64,000 bases of DNA from Komarekiella atlantica HA4396-MV6 (GTDB taxonomy: Bacteria > Cyanobacteriota > Cyanobacteriia > Cyanobacteriales > Nostocaceae): NCBI GenBank assembly GCA_019359395.1, contig JAHHHK010000015.1, positions 124,001-188,000 on the forward strand, given 5' to 3'. Both the position numbers and the translations under genes were made by a program. The stretch's first letter is position 1; the number at the start of each line of letters is the position of its first letter. Of the stretch, positions 28,677-36,920 are shown one piece after another. The notes under the pieces were generated by a model. The model saw only the letters and a list, made by a program, of their open reading frames with translations. It had not been told where the DNA came from and made no database searches.

Positions 28677-30872
28677 TTATTTTTGTCTGCTGATAGCTGG
28701 AGATTTTTCTGACACAGAAACAGACTCAACTGATTCTCTAGAATAGTAAAAGTAGCTGTCAGGCTCTAGTTTGATATTCACACCGTTAATTACCATACCC
28801 AACACTTGTTGGCCTGACTGTTTGAGGAACTCTTGAGCCGCATTAGCACTGGCATAGTTAATTACTCCAGGGCGAACCACTAATAAGATGCCGTCAGCCA
28901 ACTTGCTTAACACAGCTGCATCTGCCGTTCCCGCTAATGTTGGTGTATCAAAAATTACAAAATCATAATTCTTTGTAAAAGAGGCAACTAATGCAGCCAT
29001 CCGCTTGGAATCTAATAGTGCTACTGGGTTAGGAGGTACAACCCCAGACGGAAGAACGTAAAGATTGAACATTACTTCCTGTACGGCCGCATCAAGAGTA
29101 ACTCGGTCAACGATGACATTTGATAACCCTACGGCATTTGTAATTTCCCAGATATGATGCTGGACTGGATGGCGCATATCGGCATCTACCAGCAGCACCC
29201 GCCGCCCTAACTGAGCCATTGTCACAGCTAAATTTGCAGCTACCTCTGACTTGCCCTCTTTGGCCACAGAACTGGTAACTACAATCGCCTTAAGCTTTTT
29301 ATCTGAACTCAAGAAGTTCAAGTTGGCTTGCAGCATTTGGTATGCATCACCAACAGGGAAGTGCGGAATGTCTCTGCCAATTACTCTCGGAATCTGTTTA
29401 TCTACTTGCGGATAAGAACTCTTTTTAGCATTCTTACTGACTGAAGGAATCACCCCTAGCAAGGTATATTGGAACAATTCTCTAGCTTCTTTGACTGTCT
29501 TTATTGAGCGGTCAATCAAATCTAAAGTGAAAGCAGCAGCTATACCCAGCATCACACCGAAAACTCCTCCACCCCCGACAATTAGAAGCTTGCCAGAACC
29601 AATTGATTTATCTGGAACTAAGGCAGGAGAGATGACACGAGCATTCCCAATATTTTGATTCTCAGCTACTTGGACTTCTTGCAGTTTTGTTAAAAGTGCT
29701 TCATAAGTTGCTTGAGCCGCTTTTCGCTTCCGCTCAAGCTGTCTTTGTACCTGTTCTAGCCTGGGCAAAACATTTGCTCTTTCTTTGTAAGCAGACCACT
29801 CATTCGATAATGTGGTGATTTGTTCAATTAAACCAAGTCGTTGTGCCTCCGTGCGGGCAAAATCTTCAATGAGGTTTTGTCGCAATTCTCCAATCTGGAC
29901 ATTTCCCATTGAGACTTGTTCATTACTAACAACTGCTTGCTCTATTCGCCCTTCTAGCAAGCTTTTGAGAGCAACAATTTTTTCTTGCAAATTGACAATA
30001 GTAGGGTGCTCTGCCTGCAAACGGGTTTGCTCAACCGTCAGCTGGCTTTGCGCTTCTTGGAGTTGAGCAAGCACTTGCTGAATTCCAGGTATTTGACTCA
30101 ACGAGGCAACGCTCACAGATTGTTGCGAATCAATGTTGGCCTGATTTTGTAACTTTTGTGATTGAGCCGTGACATAAACTAATTGAGCTTGAGCTTGATA
30201 AATTTGTTGTTCTAAACTAGAAATTGTCTGGACTGCTACCTCTGATTCGGCTTCTAAAGTGATTATTTTGTGTTCTTCTTTGAACTGACGCAGAGTTGAC
30301 TCAGCGTCTCTTACTGCTTTTTCAGTGCCAGGTATTTCTTCTAAAATAAACTTGCGGGCTGAGACTGCTTCAGCTCGATTTGCCTCTATATTATTCCTGA
30401 TATAAACTTTCATCAGTTGGTTGACAACTGTTGCAGCCAAAACTGGATCTTTATCTGTATAGGAGATTTGCAAAATCTCAGTTCCTTTGGCATTTTCTAT
30501 CTTCAGCTTTTTCGTCAAATCCTGTATTGTAAAGGGTTCACCTTTACTATCTTTTAAGTTAAGCGTTCTAATGGTTTCCTGAATAACTGGAACAGATGTA
30601 ACTATCTTTGCTTGAGTTTCTAAAGGATTGTTTGTAGTAGTTAAAGAATCCAGTCGCCCTATAGCTTCCCCCAAACCTGTTAGTGAAGAGGTACGATTTG
30701 TCTTGATTAACAAACTTCCCTCTGCTTTATATGAGGGTTTTAATGAGAATGCATACAAGAATGTAAGGGTAACAACTACTCCAAAGAGTCCTACTGCTGG
30801 CATCCAGCGTCGTTGCACAATAAGTAGGTATTTTTGAAAATCTACCTCTTCCAAATTTGATTTAGATTCCAT
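28677..30872 (-). CDS. wzc: Wzc-type chain-length regulator and tyrosine autokinase
   Basis: The 731-residue protein joins an N-terminal Wzz domain (membrane segment about 30-50 and a second near 435-455 flanking a long periplasmic coiled coil) to a cytoplasmic BY-kinase. The kinase has Walker A SSVAKEGKSEVAANLA, Walker A' VLLVDADMRHP and Walker B FVIFDTPTLAG. The C-terminal tail has only a few tyrosines (SYFYYSRES). Such kinases control export and polymer length through cyclic autophosphorylation. It is the first large gene of the locus on the promoter side. Confidence 0.93.
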   Translation of the reverse strand: MESKSNLEEVDFQKYLLIVQRRWMPAVGLFGVVVTLTFLYAFSLKPSYKAEGSLLIKTNRTSSLTGLGEAIGRLDSLTTTNNPLETQAKIVTSVPVIQETIRTLNLKDSKGEPFTIQDLTKKLKIENAKGTEILQISYTDKDPVLAATVVNQLMKVYIRNNIEANRAEAVSARKFILEEIPGTEKAVRDAESTLRQFKEEHKIITLEAESEVAVQTISSLEQQIYQAQAQLVYVTAQSQKLQNQANIDSQQSVSVASLSQIPGIQQVLAQLQEAQSQLTVEQTRLQAEHPTIVNLQEKIVALKSLLEGRIEQAVVSNEQVSMGNVQIGELRQNLIEDFARTEAQRLGLIEQITTLSNEWSAYKERANVLPRLEQVQRQLERKRKAAQATYEALLTKLQEVQVAENQNIGNARVISPALVPDKSIGSGKLLIVGGGGVFGVMLGIAAAFTLDLIDRSIKTVKEARELFQYTLLGVIPSVSKNAKKSSYPQVDKQIPRVIGRDIPHFPVGDAYQMLQANLNFLSSDKKLKAIVVTSSVAKEGKSEVAANLAVTMAQLGRRVLLVDADMRHPVQHHIWEITNAVGLSNVIVDRVTLDAAVQEVMFNLYVLPSGVVPPNPVALLDSKRMAALVASFTKNYDFVIFDTPTLAGTADAAVLSKLADGILLVVRPGVINYASANAAQEFLKQSGQQVLGMVINGVNIKLEPDSYFYYSRESVESVSVSEKSPAISRQK

Positions 30873-30935
30873 AATGGCAGATATTGATTGATCGTACTAA
30901 TACATTCAATTTCGACTGCAACTGGCTTAATTTCT

Positions 30936-31352
30936 TCACTGGAAATACTTACTATTGTTGTTGCCAGCCATCCGGGCTTGCGTGCGAGTAAACTCTCCTA
31001 CAGAAGGATTTCCTGCGGGATGAATGACTCCGCTTGCTTGTTGCCAAAGTTCTACAGATGCAACTGAAACTTCATAGGTGCGATCGCATTTTTTGACGTG
31101 ATACCAATTTGTTTGCTCACATTGATCACACCAGAATGCTTCCAACCATTCACCCTCTAGAGAAACTGCGGTCTTGGTTGCCACTAAAATTAGTGCTCTT
31201 TGCCGCCCTATCCCTCTTTCCTGCAATTGTCCAGCACTATCGGCATACAAATTGTACTTTTGACTCACGCTATGCAAGTAGCATTTATGAACTGGACAAT
31301 AGATAGCCCGCCGCTTTGAACGTTTCCGATTTTGGTGACACTTATTCTGCAA
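30936..31352 (-). CDS. putative zinc-ribbon protein upstream of the polysaccharide locus
   Basis: I do not recognise a named family. The longest frame starts at 31439 but has no ribosome site; TTG at 31352, five bases after GAGGT, gives a 138-residue basic protein (QNKCHQNRKRSKRRAIYCPVH). Two cysteine pairs, CPVHKC near residue 18 and CDQC near residue 71, could form a zinc ribbon around a small beta domain. It lies just upstream of wzc on the same strand, so a regulatory role in the locus is possible but unproven. Confidence 0.55.
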   Translation of the reverse strand: MQNKCHQNRKRSKRRAIYCPVHKCYLHSVSQKYNLYADSAGQLQERGIGRQRALILVATKTAVSLEGEWLEAFWCDQCEQTNWYHVKKCDRTYEVSVASVELWQQASGVIHPAGNPSVGEFTRTQARMAGNNNSKYFQ

Positions 31353-32545
31353 TTCGACCTCACTTATCAGTAGATACACCACAGACAAGGACAAGGTTGT
31401 GTTGGAGGGACTGAGATCTAAAAGATCATCAAAGCCCAACTCCTAAATCCAATATCAGCTATTTAATTAAAGTGAGATTGAGTGATTAATTAAAATCAAT
31501 CCACTATCAATGTTTGAAGTGTTTTTACCTTAGTCTCATAAAAGAGTTAAAGTTTAACTTTTCAACTCCAGTTTTAAGCGAAAACTGTTTGGTAAAAGCA
31601 CTTTATATAGAGCTTAGACAGAGTATAAATCTTGGTGCTTACTATTATTGACTATTCAGCACGCTCCTATAAGTAGATGACAGCCTAGTGAGATATCACA
31701 TTGATTTTGATTAGTAATTAAATTCCAAAACTTTTGAAATTAATTTACTTTGGCAATTTGTAACTCATCAAAATTAATACGACAAAGCACTACTCGGTAG
31801 GGAGATTGATCAACAGTACAAAGTACTGCACTCATACAAATTATTTGAACATTGTAATTACTCGTCACTTGATAACTAGACCTAGTTCGTCAGTAAAACT
31901 TTCCTGACACATGTTTCTCCTAATAGTAGAGTATTTGGGGTATTGTTTATCACAACTTTTTCAAAGCTAGTAGCGCTTTGATATGTAAGTATACAACAAG
32001 TTATGTTTTTTTGGAAGTATTTAGATTAACTTAATTTTCAAAATGTTTCAGCACTTACCCAAGAGAGTACTAACAGGGTATTATATGGTGCGATAGCTAT
32101 AGCTATCACTATCAATCGCTAAATTCAGCTTAAGAGCATAACTAATTAGTTGGAGTTTTTAATGTAACGCTTAAAATTTATACTACTTAACGCTAATCAT
32201 CCACAGTACAAAACGTAATCTTTTGTGTTACTTATACTTAAGTATGATTATCAATACAATACTTAAGTAGTATTTCGTAATTCAGGACTGATGCAGCTTA
32301 AGATATATCGGACTTACACAAGATGTAACCGAAATGATTCTTCCGTACAGTAATTCATGAATTACCGCTATGTATAGCCAATGAAGAGTGGCGATTGGAA
32401 CTAATTGCTGAAGGACTAGGAAAAGCGATCGCTCCTCTGTTTTTTTCCAATTACACAATATGATGATTTAAGATTAATTTACTCAAATCATAAAATTCAG
32501 TAAATAAACTTTACCTAGGGACACTTGAGTTTACTTTTTTAATAA
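31353..32545. other. long AT-rich non-coding region upstream of the polysaccharide locus
   Basis: Nearly 1.2 kb has no supported gene. It must contain the promoter of the leftward locus. Visible structures are a perfect 16-base palindrome at 32093-32108 (GATAGCTATAGCTATC) and two copies of ATACTTAAGTA 25 bases apart at 32234 and 32259, the first part of a perfect 12-base palindrome. These could be operators. Confidence 0.5.
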
Positions 32546-32592
32546 ATGCCAGGAACCAGACTTGAACTGGTGACACGAGGATTTTCAGTCCT
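32546..32592 (-). repeat. distal attachment site (partial tRNA-Phe copy)
   Basis: The 47 bases are identical to 36978-37024 and correspond to tRNA-Phe from the anticodon loop to the discriminator base. Beyond base 32592 the tRNA similarity ends abruptly, so this is an attachment-site half and not a tRNA gene. Confidence 0.9.
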
Positions 32593-32663
32593 ATCTCAAA
32601 TATCCTTAGAACCGTTGCAAATCATGAGTTATCTTTAAAGATTCTCTTTTGACTCTTTAATTT

Positions 32664-32681
32664 ATGCCAGGTTTATGCCAG
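32664..32681 (+). promoter_or_regulatory. candidate integrase arm-type sites near the left end
   Basis: Two ATGCCAG heptamers start 11 bases apart (32664, 32675) between the attachment core and the integrase gene. The same motif recurs at the other end of the element, so it is a good candidate for recognition by the integrase N-terminal domain. Confidence 0.45.
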
Positions 32682-32706
32682 TATACGGTCATAAAACAAG
32701 GCAGAT

Positions 32707-33885
32707 GTGGTAAAGATGCAAGAGATTACACCTAGAGATAACAACGGTTCCATAATCCTCAGATTCTCTTTTGGGGGTAAAAGATATAGTTTCAATCCCG
32801 TACCCGGTGGCAACTACGACGATAAACTAGCGATCGCTAAAGCAGAGGAGATAGCTAACCGTATTTACCAAGACTGCATAGCCGGATACTTTGACTCCAC
32901 ACTTACCAAATACAAACCTCACTCCCTCAAGAGAAGAAGTGCAAGTGATGCCTTAGCAGATCTCGAAGAGGCAAGGGCAACTATCGCAGCCCGTGAGTCT
33001 GTTAATGCCGTTGACCTGCTAAAGCTGTTTGAAGACTACACCCAATTTAAGTCTAAAACCCTCAAAGCGAATAGCATGATTGACTATGACCGCATTAAAA
33101 ACAAACTCAAGAGATGCCCTTACAAGTTAGCAAAAGAAGCTGCGAATATAATGCGCTGGTTAGTGGATGACCATAAAGGTACGTCAACAAGTAGCCTTGA
33201 GAAACAATGGAAGTTAATCAACGCTTGTTGTAAGTGGGGTGTTGCTGACGAGAAACTACAATCTAATCCGTTCGATGGGGTAAAAAATTTAATCCCACTA
33301 ACAAAGAGTTCTGGAACCAAGGAAGACATAAATCCATTTACGGATGATGAAAGAAAACGGATTATTGAAGCCTTTCAGTCTAGCAACGCTTATAGTTATT
33401 ACGCGCAACTAGTAGAGTTCCTGTTTATCACGGGATGCCGTCCAGAGGAAGCCTTGGCACTGCAATGGAAACATGTAAAAGGCAACAAGATTACATTCTC
33501 TCAAAAGCTTACAGCAAGCGGCGAGATCGAAGCGGGTACAAAAACTCAATCAAAGCGTTCTATTACCGTAAACAGTCGATTGAAATCTGTTATTAGCACC
33601 GTCAAACCTGAAAAATACTCTGCTGATGATTTTGTGTTTCCCGCAAAAAAGGGGGGGCTTATTGACTGGCACAATTTTGCAAATAGGGCTTGGAAAACCG
33701 TACTTGAAAGTCTACCGGATATTGAATACAGAAACCCTTATCAGATGAGGCACACAGCAATAACAATGATGGTTAGAAGCGGTATTGACAGCGTAATGAT
33801 AGCTAAATGGGTAGGCAATTCTCCCAACATGATTTCCAAAAGATATTTGGGTGATGTTGGTGATATTGCAATGCCAGAAATTTAG
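32707..33885 (+). CDS. int: tyrosine recombinase (integrase)
   Basis: The 392-residue protein has an N-terminal arm-type DNA-binding part, a SAM-like core-binding domain (about 103-185) and the catalytic domain. Catalytic residues that can be seen are Arg245 in TGCRPEEALALQW, a lysine near 278-283, Arg348-His349 in YQMRHTAITMM, where a tyrosine replaces the usual first histidine, and nucleophile Tyr380 in SKRYLG. GTG 32707 or ATG 32716 may be the start. It lies inside the distal attachment site and presumably inserts and excises the element at tRNA-Phe. Confidence 0.88.
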   Translation: MVKMQEITPRDNNGSIILRFSFGGKRYSFNPVPGGNYDDKLAIAKAEEIANRIYQDCIAGYFDSTLTKYKPHSLKRRSASDALADLEEARATIAARESVNAVDLLKLFEDYTQFKSKTLKANSMIDYDRIKNKLKRCPYKLAKEAANIMRWLVDDHKGTSTSSLEKQWKLINACCKWGVADEKLQSNPFDGVKNLIPLTKSSGTKEDINPFTDDERKRIIEAFQSSNAYSYYAQLVEFLFITGCRPEEALALQWKHVKGNKITFSQKLTASGEIEAGTKTQSKRSITVNSRLKSVISTVKPEKYSADDFVFPAKKGGLIDWHNFANRAWKTVLESLPDIEYRNPYQMRHTAITMMVRSGIDSVMIAKWVGNSPNMISKRYLGDVGDIAMPEI

Positions 33886-33890
33886 GATGT

Positions 33891-33969
33891 TATACCCTTA
33901 TAAATTTCATGTCATAAAATATGACACAGGATATGACATAGAATATGTCATATATTTTACAAGGGTATG
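33891..33969. repeat. TGTCATA array A with inverted ACCCTT borders
   Basis: Four heptamers (TGTCATA or its complement) start at 33910(+), 33920(-), 33932(-) and 33946(+), so spacings are 10, 12 and 14. Outer borders are TATACCCTTATAAATTT on the left and, inverted, CATACCCTTGTAAAAT on the right, the last 17 bases after the start of the last heptamer. It begins five bases after the integrase stop. Confidence 0.75.
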
Positions 33970-34125
33970 GACAGTGCATTGCTTTTTCAAAAAGGGATTA
34001 TCGCTTGTCTTTCTTTACAGCTTGCCGTCTGTGATCAGCTTTGATTTAAGTCGATTTTTTTATGGAGCCGTATAAGGTTCCTGGGCAAAAAAGCAGGCTA
34101 ACAGCGCGTTCCAGAACAAAAAGAT

Positions 34126-34151
34126 TTTTTAATACCTTAAGGTATTAAAAA
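34126..34151. repeat. perfect 26-base palindrome
   Basis: Two 13-base arms (TTTTTAATACCTT and its complement) meet without a loop around CCTTAAGG. It may be a bidirectional terminator-like hairpin, given T-runs on both strands, or a dimer binding site. It lies between arrays A and B. Confidence 0.7.
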
Positions 34152-34264
34152 GACGTTATTAGTTAGTCGCTACCGATAAGGCGTGTTTTGGGAAAATGAG
34201 GTTTAAGGCTGAATACTTTAAGGCTGATTAATTAGATCACTTTCTTTTTATTTATTGGCAGTGT

Positions 34265-34423
34265 TATACCCTTATAAATTTCATGTCATAAAATATGACA
34301 TTCGCTATGACACAGTAAATGTCATAGCTTTTTTATTGGTATATTACAAAAGAAAATGCGCTATGTCATTTTGCATGTCATAACGCGTGTCATATTCTAT
34401 GTCATATATTTTGTAAGGGTGTG
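34265..34423. repeat. TGTCATA array B, longest copy
   Basis: The first half repeats array A exactly in geometry: heptamers at 34284(+), 34294(-), 34306(-), 34320(+). A second half adds four same-direction heptamers at 34364, 34376, 34388 and 34400, a strict 12-base period (the first is TGTCATT). Left border TATACCCTTATAAATTT is identical to that of array A, and the right border (GTAAGGGTGTG) is 17 bases from the last heptamer. Confidence 0.75.
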
Positions 34424-34442
34424 TCACCGTCTTTTGAATCGC

Positions 34443-34577
34443 CTACACTTTCGATAAAATTTCCTTCCATTGTTCCTTAGTTCTTGCGGGGTAATGCTTT
34501 GCAAGGTATTGAGCATCAAGATCGATATTCCCGGTAATGGTTTTGCGAGTCCTTGAGTTATTCTTGAGTGTTATCAT
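34443..34577 (-). CDS. 44-residue hypothetical protein of the element
   Basis: A short frame starts at ATG 34577 behind AAGGA (nine bases upstream) and ends at TAG 34443. The product is basic (MITLKNNSRTRKTITGNIDL ... YPARTKEQWKEILSKV) and reads like a compact folded or DNA-binding peptide. It lies directly beside array B and reads toward it. I recognise no family; the ribosome site and amino-acid composition are the evidence. Confidence 0.45.
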   Translation of the reverse strand: MITLKNNSRTRKTITGNIDLDAQYLAKHYPARTKEQWKEILSKV

Positions 34578-34738
34578 GATGTTAAATCCTTAATTGTTTT
34601 GATTTTGTTTTCCCCTCGTTAGTTCGCAGCTATTGAGGGGAGTTGAGTTTTAAGTTGATAGATAAGACTCTCTTCTGTTACTGAGAACTACCCTAGAGAA
34701 CCCTATCGGGATATACCTTGTTGATTACCGTTAGGCTG

Positions 34739-35467
34739 TTACAGGGTATTTTTTTCCTTATGTGCATCTTTTATTGCCCTGGTAATACGTTCCGCTACAG
34801 TGCCTTTACGGTAACGGGAAAAGTGATATTTCACTCTTGCGACATGCTTAAGTGTGTCGATATCTTCAATATGGTTTAATCCCACACCTTTATCACCACA
34901 TACTTTTTCTAACTTCCGTAACTCACGAGCGGTCATCCCACACGCGGCGATAGCTAAAGCATCATGTGTTCTAGCAGGAGAGAACCCATAATCATCACAA
35001 GCGCGAGTAAATCCATTGTGTTGCTCTGAGAGATATTGTCTAGTCTGTTGCCACTTCTCAAACCAGTCAGCAGTCTGTTGCTCATATTGATGCTCTGTCT
35101 TGGTGATACAAAAAACATTGTCACATCGACGTTGCAAGGTTTCCTCCATACACGCAGATATCAAGGCTAAAGCCTTGATATTCCCCTTCATAGCCCGTTC
35201 AAGCCAGAATTTTCTAACCATTTCAATGGGTACGATGCTAACTCGTGAATTAAGTCCATCTACAGCTAGGCTGTAACACTCAGAACTATTACTAGGCAAT
35301 GAGTTCACGCTTATTGACCTGATAAAACGTAACACTGAATTTCGATGCTCATCTACTGCTCTCGCAACTTGTGCTTGATTCATCACATACTCACCATCGG
35401 GTAATTGAAATACTTCAATTTCGATACCAGCAAGGCTTATTAATTCTCTTTTTGCTTTAGTGGTCAT
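34739..35467 (-). CDS. element protein with antirepressor-like N-terminus, unknown function
   Basis: The 242-residue product begins with a segment of the type seen in phage regulatory proteins (VFQLPDGEYVMNQAQVARAV, then EHRNSVLRFIRS), suggesting a DNA-binding domain, and has a basic helical C-terminus (YHFSRYRKGTVAERITRAIK). No named family is certain. A strong GAGGAGG lies five bases before ATG 35467, within the end of the preceding gene, so the three minus-strand genes from 36058 to 34739 look like one operon. Confidence 0.6.
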   Translation of the reverse strand: MTTKAKRELISLAGIEIEVFQLPDGEYVMNQAQVARAVDEHRNSVLRFIRSISVNSLPSNSSECYSLAVDGLNSRVSIVPIEMVRKFWLERAMKGNIKALALISACMEETLQRRCDNVFCITKTEHQYEQQTADWFEKWQQTRQYLSEQHNGFTRACDDYGFSPARTHDALAIAACGMTARELRKLEKVCGDKGVGLNHIEDIDTLKHVARVKYHFSRYRKGTVAERITRAIKDAHKEKNTL

Positions 35468-35469
35468 AA

Positions 35470-35784
35470 TTAATCCTCCTCACTGTTTTGTTTGTTGTTA
35501 GCGTAAATATGAGCAGTATTTATTCCTACCCTGTTCAGTAAACCTCTGAGTATACTTACGAGCTTACGTGCTTGCTCATAGCGTGGTGAGGTACTTTTCT
35601 CTTCACAGATTTGTTCCCACTTTGTAATTTCTGCATCAAGTTCTAGCAAGAAAGGATAGATATCATCTATTTTTTCCGCAAGAACCACGGGCATCCGCTT
35701 GCGAACTGTAGGACTGTCAAACTTCTTTTTTCTGCCACCTCCCGGTTTGCGTGTACCCGTCTTAGGAATGCCTCTAGCAGCCAT
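35470..35784 (-). CDS. 104-residue basic protein, possible ribbon-helix-helix type
   Basis: The N-terminus is very basic and glycine-rich (KTGTRKPGGGRKKKFD), followed by TVRKRMPVVLAEKIDDIYPF, which has the strand-helix pattern of small plasmid or phage DNA-binding proteins, and a helical C-terminal half. It ends two bases before the start of the next gene. Function is not recognised; DNA binding is an inference from charge and pattern. Confidence 0.5.
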   Translation of the reverse strand: MAARGIPKTGTRKPGGGRKKKFDSPTVRKRMPVVLAEKIDDIYPFLLELDAEITKWEQICEEKSTSPRYEQARKLVSILRGLLNRVGINTAHIYANNKQNSEED

Positions 35785-35818
35785 AATTTATATCCTTTTC
35801 TTGATGTGAATAATTTAG

Positions 35819-36058
35819 TCAATACATGAACAGATGACGGTCAGGGTCTTGACCATCGTCGATGCTTTGCTGTATCGATTCAATGCGATTTTTTAGGGTT
35901 TGATAGCGTTTATCCAGTTCGGCAAATTGCTCAAGTATCGACTGAGGTGTTACTTCATCAGTTAAGCCAAAAAGAAATGTGGTTAGCCTTGTTGATTCAG
36001 CATTCAACTCTAAAGCACGAGTCTGGATGGTATTCAAGCTGTAATTGGCTGGTTTCAT
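35819..36058 (-). CDS. 79-residue hypothetical helical protein
   Basis: The frame reaches 36076, but ATG 36058 (MKPANYSLNTIQTRALELNA) is preferred. The product is mostly helix with a coiled-coil-like middle (EQFAELDKRYQTLKNRIESIQQ). It is the first gene of the leftward trio in the element, with array C in the divergent intergenic region upstream. No family is recognised. Confidence 0.5.
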   Translation of the reverse strand: MKPANYSLNTIQTRALELNAESTRLTTFLFGLTDEVTPQSILEQFAELDKRYQTLKNRIESIQQSIDDGQDPDRHLFMY

Positions 36059-36287
36059 AAATCTGTGTCGATGCAACTTAAACGTTTATTGACAGTAATA
36101 ACGCTATGGAAGTGAGAATCTCTAAATCCCTTGCTGTTACTGCCTTTTCTTATTTATAGCCAAGAAATAAGAGAACGTCAATTATTTTGGGACAAAAATA
36201 AGAACATAAGCTAAAACGCTTACCGTGTCTGGTAAGTTCTATCTTTGTGGATATTGAGCGCTGGATGAATGCTTTGTAGTGAGATGC

Positions 36288-36390
36288 TATACCCTCTTGA
36301 ATTCCATGACATAGGATATGACACTCAAAATGACATAAAACATGTCATATTCCATGTCACATTGCATGTCATAAACTTTGTAAGCATATA
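36288..36390. repeat. TGTCATA array C, near-perfect dyad upstream of the BRO-N gene
   Basis: Three minus-direction heptamers start at 36305, 36317 and 36329 and three plus-direction ones at 36343, 36355 and 36367: spacing 12-12-14-12-12, symmetric about the centre. Two are degenerate (AATGACA, TGTCACA). The left border is TATACCCTCTTGAA; the right one (GCATATA at 36384) is degenerate but again 17 bases after the last heptamer start. The array ends 18 bases before an ATG. Confidence 0.75.
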
Positions 36391-36407
36391 ACACCGTCGG
36401 TAAAACA

Positions 36408-36806
36408 ATGACTAACAACTTATCAATCTTTAACTTTGAGTCTCATGAAGTGCGTTTTGTTGGTACAGCAGATGAGCCGTGGTGGGTAGCGAACGATATC
36501 TGTAAAGTGCTTGAAATAACAAATTCGTCTATGGCGATCGCCAACCTGGATTCTGATGAAAAAACACATGACATCAGTATTGTTGATGTCAGTGGTAAAT
36601 TCGCGGGTAAGAGAGAACAGAGAGTATGGTGTATTAACGAGTCTGGCTTGTACTCTCTTGTGCTTACCAGTCGCAAGCCACAAGCAAAGCGCTTCAAGAA
36701 GTGGCTAGCATTTGAAGTGATTCCTAGTATTCGCAAAACAGGGAATTATTCAGTAAAGCCCCCACAGCAAATTGACATAAACTGGCATAAAAATATTTTG
36801 CTCTAA
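36408..36806 (+). CDS. BRO-N domain protein (phage antirepressor-like)
   Basis: The 132-residue protein is almost only a BRO-N domain: FNFESHEVRFVGTADEPWWV, ANDICKVLEITNSSMAIANL, then the conserved RVWCINESGLYSLVLTSRKP and AKRFKKWLAFEVIPSIRKTG. BRO proteins of phages and large DNA viruses bind DNA or antagonise repressors and usually carry a second C-terminal domain, which is absent here. Array C lies immediately upstream, so autoregulation is a simple hypothesis. Confidence 0.8.
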   Translation: MTNNLSIFNFESHEVRFVGTADEPWWVANDICKVLEITNSSMAIANLDSDEKTHDISIVDVSGKFAGKREQRVWCINESGLYSLVLTSRKPQAKRFKKWLAFEVIPSIRKTGNYSVKPPQQIDINWHKNILL

Positions 36807-36920
36807 TGTACTGATGTACCAGGCAACTGCTCAATTTAACGACCATAAACGGTTTATGTTGATCGTCAGTAGTTAACGCAGAACCGTAATCATACATAGT
36901 TGGTATAAGACTTTTGCTTT

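Noticed and set aside
9706-30872. Secondary-metabolite gene cluster
   Set aside because: Despite its length and many tailoring-type genes, the locus has no polyketide or peptide synthetase; wzx, wzy, wzc and the sugar-phosphate transferase define a polysaccharide locus.
32546-32592. Second tRNA gene
   Set aside because: Only the 3' half of tRNA-Phe is present and pairing partners are missing; it is the attachment-site duplicate.
33851-34075. 74-codon frame overlapping the integrase end
   Set aside because: It crosses array A and the integrase 3' end in another frame; the hydrophobic product is what AT-rich repeat DNA would give.
33891-36390. CRISPR array
   Set aside because: The repeated unit is only seven bases, occurs in both orientations and has 3-7 base gaps, unlike 23-50 base repeats with spacers; no cas gene is in the window.
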